A stretch of DNA of 7,020 nucleotides. Source: Nitrospirota bacterium (GTDB lineage: Bacteria; Nitrospirota_A; Leptospirillia; Leptospirillales; Leptospirillaceae). The DNA lies in assembly GCA_021802325.1 (NCBI GenBank), contig JAKAAM010000048.1:1-7020 (forward strand), written 5' to 3'. Positions 1 to 5,351 of this stretch are shown in pieces. The notes under the pieces were generated by a model. That model was not told the DNA's origin. It ran no database searches and worked only from the letters and a program-made list of their open reading frames with translations. Each line of letters starts with the position of its first letter. Position 1 is the first letter of the stretch. Both the position numbers and the translations under genes were made by a program.

Positions 1-3
1 CAT
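1..3 (-). CDS. Start codon of a gene running off the left edge
   Basis: Only the ATG is inside the window. On the minus strand it is preceded by AAAAGGAG and an 8-base spacer, a strong ribosome binding site, so a gene almost certainly starts here and reads leftwards. Nothing can be said about its product. It is separated from the previous gene (stop at 169) by about 165 bases holding a GC-rich hairpin and an AT-rich stretch, so it may be a separate transcription unit. Confidence 0.7.
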
Positions 4-40
4 TTTGTCGTCTCCTTTTGAATGTATTTCCCCACCGCAC

Positions 41-71
41 GAAATTTGCATTATTATTGCATGTTTCATGC
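41..71 (-). promoter_or_regulatory. AT-rich leader with weak promoter-like signal and inverted repeat
   Basis: On the minus strand, TGCAATAAT resembles an extended -10 (TGn plus AATAAT) at roughly 52-60, but no good -35 lies 16-18 bases upstream. A perfect 5-base inverted repeat GCATG-TTT-CATGC (59-71) sits just upstream of it and could be an operator. The position, about 40-50 bases before the start codon at 3, suits a promoter for the off-window gene. The evidence is weak. Confidence 0.25.
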
Positions 72-130
72 CACTCCCACTTGATTCGTTTTGAAACAGG
101 GATCAAAAAAATGGTACATTCCTCCTTGTG

Positions 131-171
131 GTGAGAGGGGGGCGGCATAGGGCCAGCCCCCCTTACTCTCA
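131..171 (-). terminator. Long GC-rich hairpin at the end of the 136-aa gene
   Basis: A GGGGGGC/GCCCCCC stem (137-143 with 156-162) extends inward by GGC/GCC with a single bulged A and a 5-base ATAGG loop. It extends outward by GTGAGAG/CTCTCAT with a TTA bulge. It overlaps the stop codon of the 136-aa gene. No U-tract follows directly on the minus strand; the nearest run of seven T is about 20 bases further on. It could therefore be an imperfect terminator, a 3'-end stabiliser or a processing site. Confidence 0.45.
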
Positions 172-579
172 TCGCTCCGGACGGCCAATTTCCGCCATCG
201 CTCTTGCCATCTGAACCGACGCGGGCAGTTGGGATGCAATGTACGGGACGTTATCGTGCCAAACAACCTTCGAAACCTCGAACGGAATCGACGGAAGCGT
301 GAAAGGTGCGAATGCGGCTTTGATGTCGCCGAAATATCGCACAACATCGCGGCCGCTATGATCTTTTTCTTCGACCGCGAAAAGCTGGCCGGAATCCTTG
401 GCCTTTAGCGAAAACTCGCGCTCGATCTTGGGGCCTGTAAGCTCGATGACTTCGCGGGGCTGTGTCCGCAAGACGGCTTGATCTGCTGGCCCTGTCACCG
501 AGGCCATCGCCTTCCAACGTTCCAAATTCTGCCGATATTGCTTGTCGGCCTTGCTCTCGATGGAAAATGGGTTCCGCAT
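169..579 (-). CDS. Hypothetical soluble 136-aa protein
   Basis: I do not recognise the family. The second ATG (579) is the likely start: AAGGAGG (587-593) lies 7 bases from it and only 1 base from the earlier in-frame ATG at 585. That gives a 136-aa product beginning MRNPFSIESK. It is charged and soluble-looking, with a basic, coiled-coil-compatible N-terminus (KADKQYRQNLERWKAM) and a more hydrophobic C-terminal half containing VVRYFGDIKAAFAPF and FEVSKVVW. There is no signal peptide, membrane segment or metal-binding motif. Its SD is embedded in the 3' end of the upstream 56-aa gene, whose stop lies three bases before this start, so translation is probably coupled. The coding assignment is firm because of the SD, length and operon position; the function is unknown. 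Confidence 0.75.
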   Translation of the reverse strand: MRNPFSIESKADKQYRQNLERWKAMASVTGPADQAVLRTQPREVIELTGPKIEREFSLKAKDSGQLFAVEEKDHSGRDVVRYFGDIKAAFAPFTLPSIPFEVSKVVWHDNVPYIASQLPASVQMARAMAEIGRPER

Positions 580-581
580 TG

Positions 582-752
582 TCATTCCTCCTTCTTAGCT
601 CCGTCTGTCCGTTTTCCGTTTAGGCCCCATCTTGCCTCGCCTCGGGCCATCCGCTCGGCCTGGCCCTCCCGCTTCCTCGTCTCCTTCGAATCGGTTGACG
701 GTGTGACGTGTATTGCGACTTCCTGTGACTTACTGATTTTTTGAGTCTTCAT
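582..752 (-). CDS. Small basic 56-aa protein
   Basis: An ATG at 752 is preceded by AAAGGAG (759-765) with a 6-base spacer. It opens a 56-codon frame, MKTQKISKSQEVAIHV through GLNGKRTDGAKKEE, ending in TGA at 584-582. The product is very hydrophilic and strongly charged (many K, R and E), with no hydrophobic core or cysteine pairs, so it may be a nucleic-acid-binding or partly disordered peptide. Its last codons contain the AAGGAGG of the 136-aa gene, and its stop lies just before that gene's ATG, typical of a coupled pair. I do not recognise a family. Support comes from the strong SD, gap-filling position and coupling, not from homology. Confidence 0.7.
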   Translation of the reverse strand: MKTQKISKSQEVAIHVTPSTDSKETRKREGQAERMARGEARWGLNGKRTDGAKKEE

Positions 753-843
753 CACGATCTCCTTTGTTGTGTGCCCGGAAACCGCCGGGCTTCGGTTGAT
801 CCCTCGAGAGGATCGGGGGAGGGCCGTGATCCCTGCGCTTCAT
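730..843 (-). CDS. Doubtful 37-aa ORF overlapping the 56-aa gene start
   Basis: An ATG at 843 opens a 37-codon frame (MKRRDHGPPPILSRDQ...) ending at TAA 732-730. It fills most of the gap between the 862-1016 ORFs and the 56-aa gene and overlaps that gene's SD and start in another frame. The upstream sequence has only a weak SD-like CTCCTGGGG. The composition, rich in P, R and D, could arise by chance in GC-rich DNA. It could be a leader peptide whose translation opens the hairpin at 773-790. Listed as a weak candidate. Confidence 0.2.
   Translation of the reverse strand: MKRRDHGPPPILSRDQPKPGGFRAHNKGDRDEDSKNQ
773..790 (-). promoter_or_regulatory. Hairpin just upstream of the 56-aa gene SD
   Basis: A perfect 6-base GC stem, GCCCGG/CCGGGC, has a 6-base loop and ends 7 bases before the AAAGGAG of the 56-aa gene. 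No T-run follows on either strand, so it is not a rho-independent terminator. It may shape translation initiation or mRNA processing. Confidence 0.35.
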
Positions 844-861
844 CGGCCCCAGGAGTATCCC

Positions 862-1016
862 CTATGCCAAGGGGATCGCGCTTCGCCGCTCTACGGCAGG
901 GCCGGGGACGGCCTCCCTCCGATCATCTCGAAGGGGATTCATCGTTTCCGGGCCGTCAGGGATGTCGTCCAAATCAGCCCGGCCAAAAAAACGATCTGCT
1001 CAATCGCCTGTCGCAT
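862..1016 (-). CDS. Small gene in two overlapping frames, possibly frameshifted
   Basis: An ATG at 1016 has an excellent SD, GGGGAGG (1022-1028), with a 5-base spacer, inside the end of the 108-aa gene. The zero frame gives 25 aa (MRQAIEQIVFLAGLIW...) to TGA 941-939. That stop overlaps an ATG at 942 (ATGA) opening a 26-aa frame (MNPLRDDRREAVPG...) to TAG 864-862. If ribosomes move -1 at the seven-T run (991-985), or if one more T were present, the two join into about 51 aa containing FFGRADLDDIPDGPETM, which looks more protein-like than the zero frame. The start is well supported. Whether the product is two peptides, one frameshifted protein, or one protein broken by a homopolymer error cannot be settled here. 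Confidence 0.5.
948..990 (-). other. Candidate -1 slippery site with downstream hairpin
   Basis: In the frame of the ATG at 1016 the minus strand reads T TTT TTG (990-984), which fits the X XXY YYZ pattern of -1 slippery heptamers. One base later an 8-pair stem can form, CCGGGCTG (982-975) with CGGCCCGG (955-948), one pair being T-G, around a 19-base loop. The spacer is shorter than the usual 5-9 bases, which counts against it. Confidence 0.3.
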
Positions 1017-1326
1017 TGAAGCCTCCCCGCTCGTTGAGGTAGCCAATGAACCCTTCTTTGGTCTCGAACGAGCGGTCTTCCGGGATCACGATCACGCCGT
1101 CCGGCCTCTGGAGGAAATGCTGTTCGTTCACCAATTCCACTCCGATAGGTATTGCATGGGAATATGTTCGGCCCCCCTCATACGTGTCCGATTCGACACG
1201 CCAGGCAATCACCGGGTCAAGATCGATGTCAACGATCCTCCTGCTTTTTACATCCTCCACAGGTACGACAATGAACCAACCCGGAGAGGCCGGAATGATC
1301 TGAAAAAAGGTGTGAGGCTTATTCAT
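1000..1326 (-). CDS. Hypothetical 108-aa protein
   Basis: I do not recognise the family with certainty. The start at 1326 is chosen over an in-frame ATG at 1338 because GGAGG (1332-1336) lies 5 bases upstream of it and overlaps the earlier ATG. The product (MNKPHTFFQIIPASPGWF...) has alternating hydrophobic and polar segments suggesting a small beta-rich soluble fold: GWFIVVPV, DPVIAWRVES, GVIVIPEDRS. It has a short C-terminal helix-like EGFIGYLNERG and no cysteines or membrane segment. The start lies within the end of the upstream winged-helix gene (ATGAATAA overlap), and the SD and start of the next small ORF lie within its own 3' end, so it is part of a coupled chain. It is probably an accessory protein of the replication operon; the function is unknown. 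Confidence 0.8.
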   Translation of the reverse strand: MNKPHTFFQIIPASPGWFIVVPVEDVKSRRIVDIDLDPVIAWRVESDTYEGGRTYSHAIPIGVELVNEQHFLQRPDGVIVIPEDRSFETKEGFIGYLNERGGFNATGD

Positions 1327-1993
1327 GTGTACCTCCATATTGGATGTTGAGCCGGAACAGGTCCCGGCCTTTCTCCCGCATTAAGATCAGATCCCTACTC
1401 TTCACAAGCTCGGACAGGGCCTCCCGAACCTCCCGAGAGGACAGCCCAAGCAATCGGCCCACCGGCTCGATATCGACGGACAAAGCCCGTCCGGGAAACA
1501 AATTGCAGGTTGCCCACGCATAGAGCTTGATATGCGGGGGATCGGCCTCCCATGCCAGAACATGGCCCCGGTATGTGAAAACGGGCTTCCCAAGGGCCTT
1601 CTCGTCCGGGGTCTCCGCCTCGAAGCGAATCCCGATCCGCTCTGCCAGGGTGATAGGATCTCTGACAAGCTCCCAATACCAGACCCCCTCGCTGTGGTAG
1701 GCGATCAATTCCGGCCAATTCCGGATCACTCCCCGGAGGGCATCTTCGTCTCCCCCGACAGCGGCCAGGATACCGGAATAGGGACGTGGACCCTCGGCCA
1801 GTAGCCCCTCGATCAGGGAACGGACGGTTTCCTGCTTGGGGGGGATCTCCGATTCCTCATTTTTTGACTCAGATATGAGGGAGGCCGAACCATCAAAAAC
1901 TACAGAAATGGTTTTTGTAGTTTTTGTAGGTTCCTCACCCCTAGGGGTCGAACCATTTTTTATTCTCGAAAGGACTGCTTCTCGCGTGCTCAT
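1319..1993 (-). CDS. Tandem winged-helix-like protein of the replication module
   Basis: Start ATG at 1993 overlaps the stop of the DUF3987 gene (ATGA) and has a G-rich SD, so it is preferred to the ATG at 2089; the product is 224 aa. Residues 1-13 are followed by a low-complexity segment (about 14-52, including EEPTKTTKTISVVFDGSA) encoded by a palindromic repeat. Residues about 55-110 (VRSLIEGLLAEGP ... LIAYHSEGVWYWELV) and about 155-216 (LSVDIEPVGRLLGLSSREVR, ALSELVKSRDLILMREKG, DLFRLNI) each resemble a winged helix, with helices followed by a beta wing. I infer a DNA-binding role, perhaps origin recognition or helicase loading beside the ATPase. The family is not named, and the fold reading is by eye. 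Confidence 0.75.
   Translation of the reverse strand: MSTREAVLSRIKNGSTPRGEEPTKTTKTISVVFDGSASLISESKNEESEIPPKQETVRSLIEGLLAEGPRPYSGILAAVGGDEDALRGVIRNWPELIAYHSEGVWYWELVRDPITLAERIGIRFEAETPDEKALGKPVFTYRGHVLAWEADPPHIKLYAWATCNLFPGRALSVDIEPVGRLLGLSSREVREALSELVKSRDLILMREKGRDLFRLNIQYGGTHE
1887..1944. repeat. Palindromic coding repeat, copy A (inverted pair)
   Basis: The left arm (1887-1908) begins GAACCATCAAAAACTACAG. The right arm (1912-1933) is its reverse complement in 19 of 22 positions, with a 3-base spacer, so a long hairpin can form. The right unit extends to 1944 with CTAGGGGTGAGG on the minus strand, next to the palindrome CCCCTAGGGG (1938-1947). The whole stays in frame in the winged-helix-like gene and encodes the linker EEPTKTTKTISVVFDGSA. 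It is richer in A and T than the surrounding coding DNA. Confidence 0.8.
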
Positions 1994-3591
1994 TCTGCCC
2001 CCCCGATCTTTGGATTGATCCGGATAACTTCCGATCTTCGACCCCGTCCGTCCTCTGTCTTGGGGTTTGCGATTCCGACTCGAGCCCATCCGTGATCCTC
2101 AAGAACCTGCAAGATCCCCGGCAAGGACTCCCTATCGAGACCTGACCATCCCTTGAGGTAAATTTCCCTGACCGTCATGCCGTCAGTGACTTTCCCCTCT
2201 CGGATCTTCTGTAGGAGACTATGCGCCCCCCAGAGAACCGGGTTGCTTGTCCCGGAGTAGACCCGCCTCATGTGGCTTTCAAGATAATCCCCCCAATCGA
2301 TGGCCCGGAGAAGAGAATCCATCCCGACAGGGCCTTTCCCAATGTCCGCAAGGTGAAAGAGCAAGGCCAGACTAGGGATCAAACTCCGGTACTTCGACAG
2401 GGCGGCCTCGATCATGTCCGGCTCCCCGGCTCTCAGCTTTTCTGTTTCAAGAATTTCCCGCCAGGCGTCAAAGGCTTCCTGGGCTTCCGGATCGAATTTT
2501 AGAAAGGGAATTTTTCCCTCAGACTCTAGGGGGGAGGAACCTTCAAAAACTACAGAAACCCCTTCGGCCCCGATGCTCACTGAGTCCATGTCGGCCAGTC
2601 TCCGGTAAACTTCAAAGGCTCGGTTCTTTGAAACGGTATCGGGCCAGCGGTCCACGTTCTGCCAGCTCTTGGGGTCATCGGGCCAGACAAGAAGTTGGAA
2701 CCTTTGTAGCAGGCCATCCGCCCCGGAGCCGTTCCTTGATGCCTCCCGGACATACTCAGCCAATGGCCCCGGCTGAACCCCCCCGAGAATGGAGAGGCAG
2801 ACGGCCTCGATGTGGATTGTTCCCCTTCCGATCCGGTCAAAGGTGTAGCTCCCGTCTCCGTTCCATGCCTCAAGAAAAAATGCTCGGTCATTCTCGTGAC
2901 CTTCGCGGTCCAAAGTCCGAAGCCAGCCCGTCAGCTCATCCCGGAAAACAAGGACGCCGTTGGGATTTCCACGAAGGATCTCCCCGAGCTTTTCAACGGT
3001 GCTATCGTTCACGAGGTACCGCCGGTCCGCGGGGGGTGAACAATCCTCTTTGAGCTTGGATAGTTCGGCCTCGATCCCTGACGTGTCGGAACCCGCCTTG
3101 AGGTTCTTCTTGATTTCCCCGGAAAGCAGTTCCCGCTTCGCCTTCCGAACGGTTTCTCCCGTTACCCATTCCGCCATGGCTTGGGCGTTCGCCTCGATGG
3201 CCTCGGCGTGGAGCCTCTTTAACGGGAGAAGGACCTGATCCAAGGCGGGGGTCTTCATGATTCCGGGTCGCCCGATGGCCGCTCCCCAAAGATTCGGGAT
3301 CACCAGCCAGTCGTCATGCCGCTTGGGACGGATTCCGACCTTCCGTCCAACCACAGCGGCCAGCGAGACAATAGCCCCAACTGCCGGGAAGTCCGGGGGG
3401 CATTGCATTCTCTCGGAAATATCCTTAATCCACGGCCTGAAGGCTTGGGGGAGAAGATCGTAAGAGAACGTCTGAACCGGGGGGAGCTTGCCGGGCAGGG
3501 CTTCCGGTTTGGGCCAATCGTCGCCGGGCTTCTCCGGATGTTCAAGAATCGGAAGGGCCGCCGTTCCAAGGTCGTTGATATCGATCCCCAC
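1990..3591 (-). CDS. DUF3987-type P-loop ATPase / putative replicative helicase
   Basis: Start GTG at 3591 is chosen because GGGGAGGG (3598-3605) lies 6 bases upstream and the codon begins two bases after the primase stop; upstream ATGs in frame overlap the primase and lack an SD. The product is about 533 aa. Visible features are a Walker A variant GRPGIMKT (about 107-114), a Walker B VLVFRDE (about 213-219), GGVQPGPL, and a candidate arginine finger in GLLQRFQ (about 297). The C-terminus (about 454-529) looks like a winged helix. This order matches DUF3987 proteins, helicase-like ATPases of phages and integrative elements that usually accompany a primase. A short insert, VSVVFEGSSPLESEG (about 346-359), is encoded by a palindromic repeat also found in the next gene. 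Likely role: DNA unwinding during element replication in the cytoplasm. Family assignment is good; helicase activity is inferred. Confidence 0.88.
   Translation of the reverse strand: MGIDINDLGTAALPILEHPEKPGDDWPKPEALPGKLPPVQTFSYDLLPQAFRPWIKDISERMQCPPDFPAVGAIVSLAAVVGRKVGIRPKRHDDWLVIPNLWGAAIGRPGIMKTPALDQVLLPLKRLHAEAIEANAQAMAEWVTGETVRKAKRELLSGEIKKNLKAGSDTSGIEAELSKLKEDCSPPADRRYLVNDSTVEKLGEILRGNPNGVLVFRDELTGWLRTLDREGHENDRAFFLEAWNGDGSYTFDRIGRGTIHIEAVCLSILGGVQPGPLAEYVREASRNGSGADGLLQRFQLLVWPDDPKSWQNVDRWPDTVSKNRAFEVYRRLADMDSVSIGAEGVSVVFEGSSPLESEGKIPFLKFDPEAQEAFDAWREILETEKLRAGEPDMIEAALSKYRSLIPSLALLFHLADIGKGPVGMDSLLRAIDWGDYLESHMRRVYSGTSNPVLWGAHSLLQKIREGKVTDGMTVREIYLKGWSGLDRESLPGILQVLEDHGWARVGIANPKTEDGRGRRSEVIRINPKIGGAE
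2526..2558. repeat. Palindromic coding repeat, copy B (single arm)
   Basis: This 33-base unit, beginning CTAGGGGGGAGGAACCTTC on the plus strand, matches the reverse complement of 1912-1944 in 30 of 33 positions. Its last 22 bases match 1887-1908 in 21 of 22. On the minus strand it encodes VSVVFEGSSPL inside the DUF3987 protein, between the ATPase region and the C-terminal part, where a flexible insertion would be tolerated. Confidence 0.8.
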
Positions 3592-3592
3592 G

Positions 3593-4345
3593 TCAGACCC
3601 TCCCCGCATAGGCCACAAGGCCGTTGATCTCTCGGGCCGCCGCCTCGGAATATCGCTCCCCGGCCTCATCGGAATCCGCCGCAAGGACGATCTCCGCCTT
3701 CGGGAAGGCTTGCCTGACAGTCAGGGCCACTGCCGGGAGGTTTGACGCGCTAAAGGCCACAAATACAGGTTTTCCGGTCAATTCGTGAATCGTTGCACCC
3801 GTCGCGAACCCTTCCGCGATATAGATCCGGCCTTCCGAGGAAGGTTCCCCGAGAACCGTAAAAAGGGATTTTGTTCTCCCCCCGCGAAGGAAACGCTTTG
3901 TACCATCAGTGTGGACGAATTGAAGATTCCAGAGGTCGCCTGATGAATCTTGCAAGGGAATGATGAGTGAGTCCGTGATCTGTCGGAGCTGGTGGGGTTG
4001 GATCTTCTTTCGGAGGAGGTAGGGGTGATCCATCCGGGCAGGTTTCGAGTTCTTCCAGATCCGGAGAGCTTTCCCCTGGGCTTCGATCTGTTCCGGGGTG
4101 GGGTTGCTACCGCTATTGTTGCTATTATTGCTACTAGTGAAACGTTCCCCGGCCAACCCCAAGGCTTGCCGGATTTCATCAAAGGTGCACCCGGCATGAC
4201 AGTAGGCCAGGAGTCGGCCTGTTTCCGTGATTTTCAGGGACAGGCTTGGGGCTTTATCATCGTGGGCGGGACAACGGGCAATCCAGCCGCTCCCGGAGCG
4301 TCTTGCATGTAGCGATTCGAGAATTTCCGTGATATGATTAACCAT
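3593..4345 (-). CDS. CHC2 zinc-finger / Toprim primase-like protein
   Basis: The 250-aa product probably synthesises RNA primers for element replication. The N-terminus has a CHC2-type zinc finger: C25-P-A-H28 and C49-H-A-G-C53, followed by a short helical region. Residues about 70-81 are a Ser/Asn linker. The C-terminal half is a Toprim domain: the catalytic Glu is E178 in IYIAEGFATGATI, and the acidic pair is D224/D226 in VLAADSDEAGER, both metal-binding in this superfamily. It is shorter than DnaG and has no obvious helicase-binding domain; that role probably falls to the adjacent DUF3987 ATPase, whose GTG starts just after this stop. The ATG at 4345 has GGGAG (4355-4359) with a 9-base spacer. 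A hairpin lies immediately upstream. P4-like and other integrative elements commonly carry such primase-helicase pairs. Confidence 0.9.
   Translation of the reverse strand: MVNHITEILESLHARRSGSGWIARCPAHDDKAPSLSLKITETGRLLAYCHAGCTFDEIRQALGLAGERFTSSNNSNNSGSNPTPEQIEAQGKALRIWKNSKPARMDHPYLLRKKIQPHQLRQITDSLIIPLQDSSGDLWNLQFVHTDGTKRFLRGGRTKSLFTVLGEPSSEGRIYIAEGFATGATIHELTGKPVFVAFSASNLPAVALTVRQAFPKAEIVLAADSDEAGERYSEAAAREINGLVAYAGRV
4103..4138 (-). repeat. Ser/Asn low-complexity codon tract in the primase
   Basis: Residues about 70-81 read TSSNNSNNSGSN, built from AGT, AGC, AAT and AAC codons in a near-repetitive order. It separates the zinc finger region from the Toprim half. The AT-rich codons differ from the GC-rich neighbours, consistent with triplet-repeat expansion forming a flexible linker. 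Confidence 0.6.
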
Positions 4346-4359
4346 CGATAGTTTCTCCC

Positions 4360-4385
4360 GGCCCGTTGCCCAACGGGCCTTTTTT
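4360..4385 (+). terminator. Rho-independent terminator facing antisense to the operon
   Basis: A perfect 8-base stem, GGCCCGTT/AACGGGCC, has a GCCC loop and is followed directly by six T on the plus strand. On the minus strand the same hairpin is followed by GGGAG, the primase SD, with no T-run. Signal strength is high, but no plus-strand gene is upstream, so it would stop transcription antisense to the primase leftward genes. On the minus strand the stem abuts the SD and might influence primase translation. Confidence 0.8.
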
Positions 4386-4417
4386 ATGCGATCAGCCCTC
4401 CAAAGGCTTCGCGGGAT

Positions 4418-4636
4418 TTATCCAACAAACCCTGAAACCGATTGATCACGTGTCGAGACGCAGCGTCCGGCCAGCCATGCCTCCAGATCGGCTCTCCGGT
4501 AACGGATCGACCGACCTATCTTCAAGTAGGCTGGCCCGATCCTCGACCATCGCCATCGAGGTAAGGTTGTCGGGGAGACTCCCAAAAATTCAGCCGCGCT
4601 CTCATTGTCCAGAAGGACGTGTTGCAAATTTTCCAT
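4418..4636 (-). CDS. AlpA/excisionase-like helix-turn-helix protein
   Basis: The start at 4636 is preferred to an ATG at 4651 because GGAGGG (4644-4649) lies 7 bases upstream and overlaps the earlier ATG. The 72-aa product has the small MerR-like helix-turn-helix arrangement of AlpA and Xis proteins. Residues about 9-20 (LDNESAAEFLGV) form helix one, SPTTLPRWRW the recognition helix, and the wing is GPAYLKIGRSIRYRRADLEAWL. Known members act as recombination directionality factors or activate the integrase gene of satellites. Its place between the integrase and primase genes fits either role. The short tail after residue 57 shows no recognisable feature. Excisionase versus transcription regulator cannot be separated from sequence. 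Confidence 0.85.
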   Translation of the reverse strand: MENLQHVLLDNESAAEFLGVSPTTLPRWRWSRIGPAYLKIGRSIRYRRADLEAWLAGRCVSTRDQSVSGFVG

Positions 4637-4686
4637 GACATTACCCTCCAACGTTGAAGCTATTTTCTCGTGACGCTCTTAGCCTA

Positions 4687-4696
4687 CAATGCATTG
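4687..4696. promoter_or_regulatory. Perfect 10-base palindrome upstream of the alpA-like gene
   Basis: CAATGCATTG is a perfect palindrome in the 121-base gap between the 197-aa gene and the alpA-like gene. It could be an operator, but no convincing -10/-35 pair is visible beside it, and a 10-base palindrome alone is weak evidence. Confidence 0.3.
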
Positions 4697-4757
4697 ACGG
4701 GCTTGGATAATCTGCCAAATTGGAGTTTTTTCGGGACGGTTTGGTAGAGAAGGGGAG

Positions 4758-5351
4758 TTACTTGAGGGAGCGGACGGCGCTTTCGTAGATCCGGCGGAAG
4801 TCACCGGGGTCTTTATTTTCAATGAGGGCTAAGACGAGACGACAAAATGCGTAGGGAGGGGCTTCCTTGTCCCCGGAATAGACGGAGGGCTGGATGGCCC
4901 ATTTCTGCGGGGTCTTTCCGGTGTGTTTTTTCCATAGGATCAAGGCGGACTTGATTGTGGCCCTTCGGGGGTGGCGGGTTGGCTCCCTTCTCCCCAAGAT
5001 TCGGTCACATTCCGCTAGCATGTGAGAGAGGGCGTCCGCATCCTGCCGGATCGGAGTTCCCCCCCTCGGGAAGTCTTGAGAGGCGGGGAAAAGATGCTTT
5101 AGGGCGGGGCTTTTGTCGCGGAGGGATCGGGCTTTTTCGAGTTGCCGCCGGTAGGCGCGGACTTCTTTCTTTCGGGCCTCGTGCGTCAGCCATTCGCGGC
5201 CCGTGACGAGGATCTTCGTCAGATCCGGGATCAGGCCGGGGGGCGGGCTCCAGGCCCCTTCCGAGTTCGTCGTGGGCGGGACTTTCAGGTGGGGCCGGAG
5301 GAAGTTGAGGATCTCAGTCTCCCGCGCCTGCATATCGGAAGGATTCGTCAT
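4758..5351 (-). CDS. Hypothetical basic 197-aa protein
   Basis: I do not recognise the family. The ATG at 5351 overlaps the integrase stop (ATGA), with a purine-rich GGGGGAAG just upstream, so its translation is probably coupled to integrase. The product is basic. It has an N-terminal helix (ETEILNFLRPHLKV), a proline-rich segment (SPPPGLIPDL), and a strongly charged, coiled-coil-compatible stretch at about 58-82 (HEARKKEVRAYRRQLEKARS). The C-terminal half (IKSALILWKKHTGKTP, YAFCRLVLALIEN, FRRIYESAVRSLK) looks helical. No signal peptide, membrane helix or catalytic motif is visible. Co-translation with integrase suggests a helper in recombination or regulation, but that is inference only. It is clearly coding by length and tight overlap. 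Confidence 0.8.
   Translation of the reverse strand: MTNPSDMQARETEILNFLRPHLKVPPTTNSEGAWSPPPGLIPDLTKILVTGREWLTHEARKKEVRAYRRQLEKARSLRDKSPALKHLFPASQDFPRGGTPIRQDADALSHMLAECDRILGRREPTRHPRRATIKSALILWKKHTGKTPQKWAIQPSVYSGDKEAPPYAFCRLVLALIENKDPGDFRRIYESAVRSLK

Noticed and set aside
857..876. ATCCCC/GGGGAT hairpin as terminator
   Set aside because: Only six pairs with an 8-base loop and no T-run on either strand.
769..1350. Long plus-strand ORF of 193 codons
   Set aside because: No SD, and it lies antisense to the 108-aa gene and small ORFs, which have strong SDs and coupled junctions; a GC-rich shadow frame.
1994..2089. N-terminal extension of the winged-helix-like protein
   Set aside because: It overlaps the end of the ATPase in another frame, is very basic and unfolded-looking, and the ATG at 1993 forms an ATGA junction.
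3593..3684. Upstream ATG starts for the DUF3987 ATPase
   Set aside because: They would overlap the primase by up to 92 bases and have no SD, whereas the GTG at 3591 has GGGGAGGG at good spacing.
4637..4757. Promoter for the alpA-like gene
   Set aside because: TTGGCA on the minus strand has no acceptable -10 at 15-19 bases; the palindrome alone is not enough.
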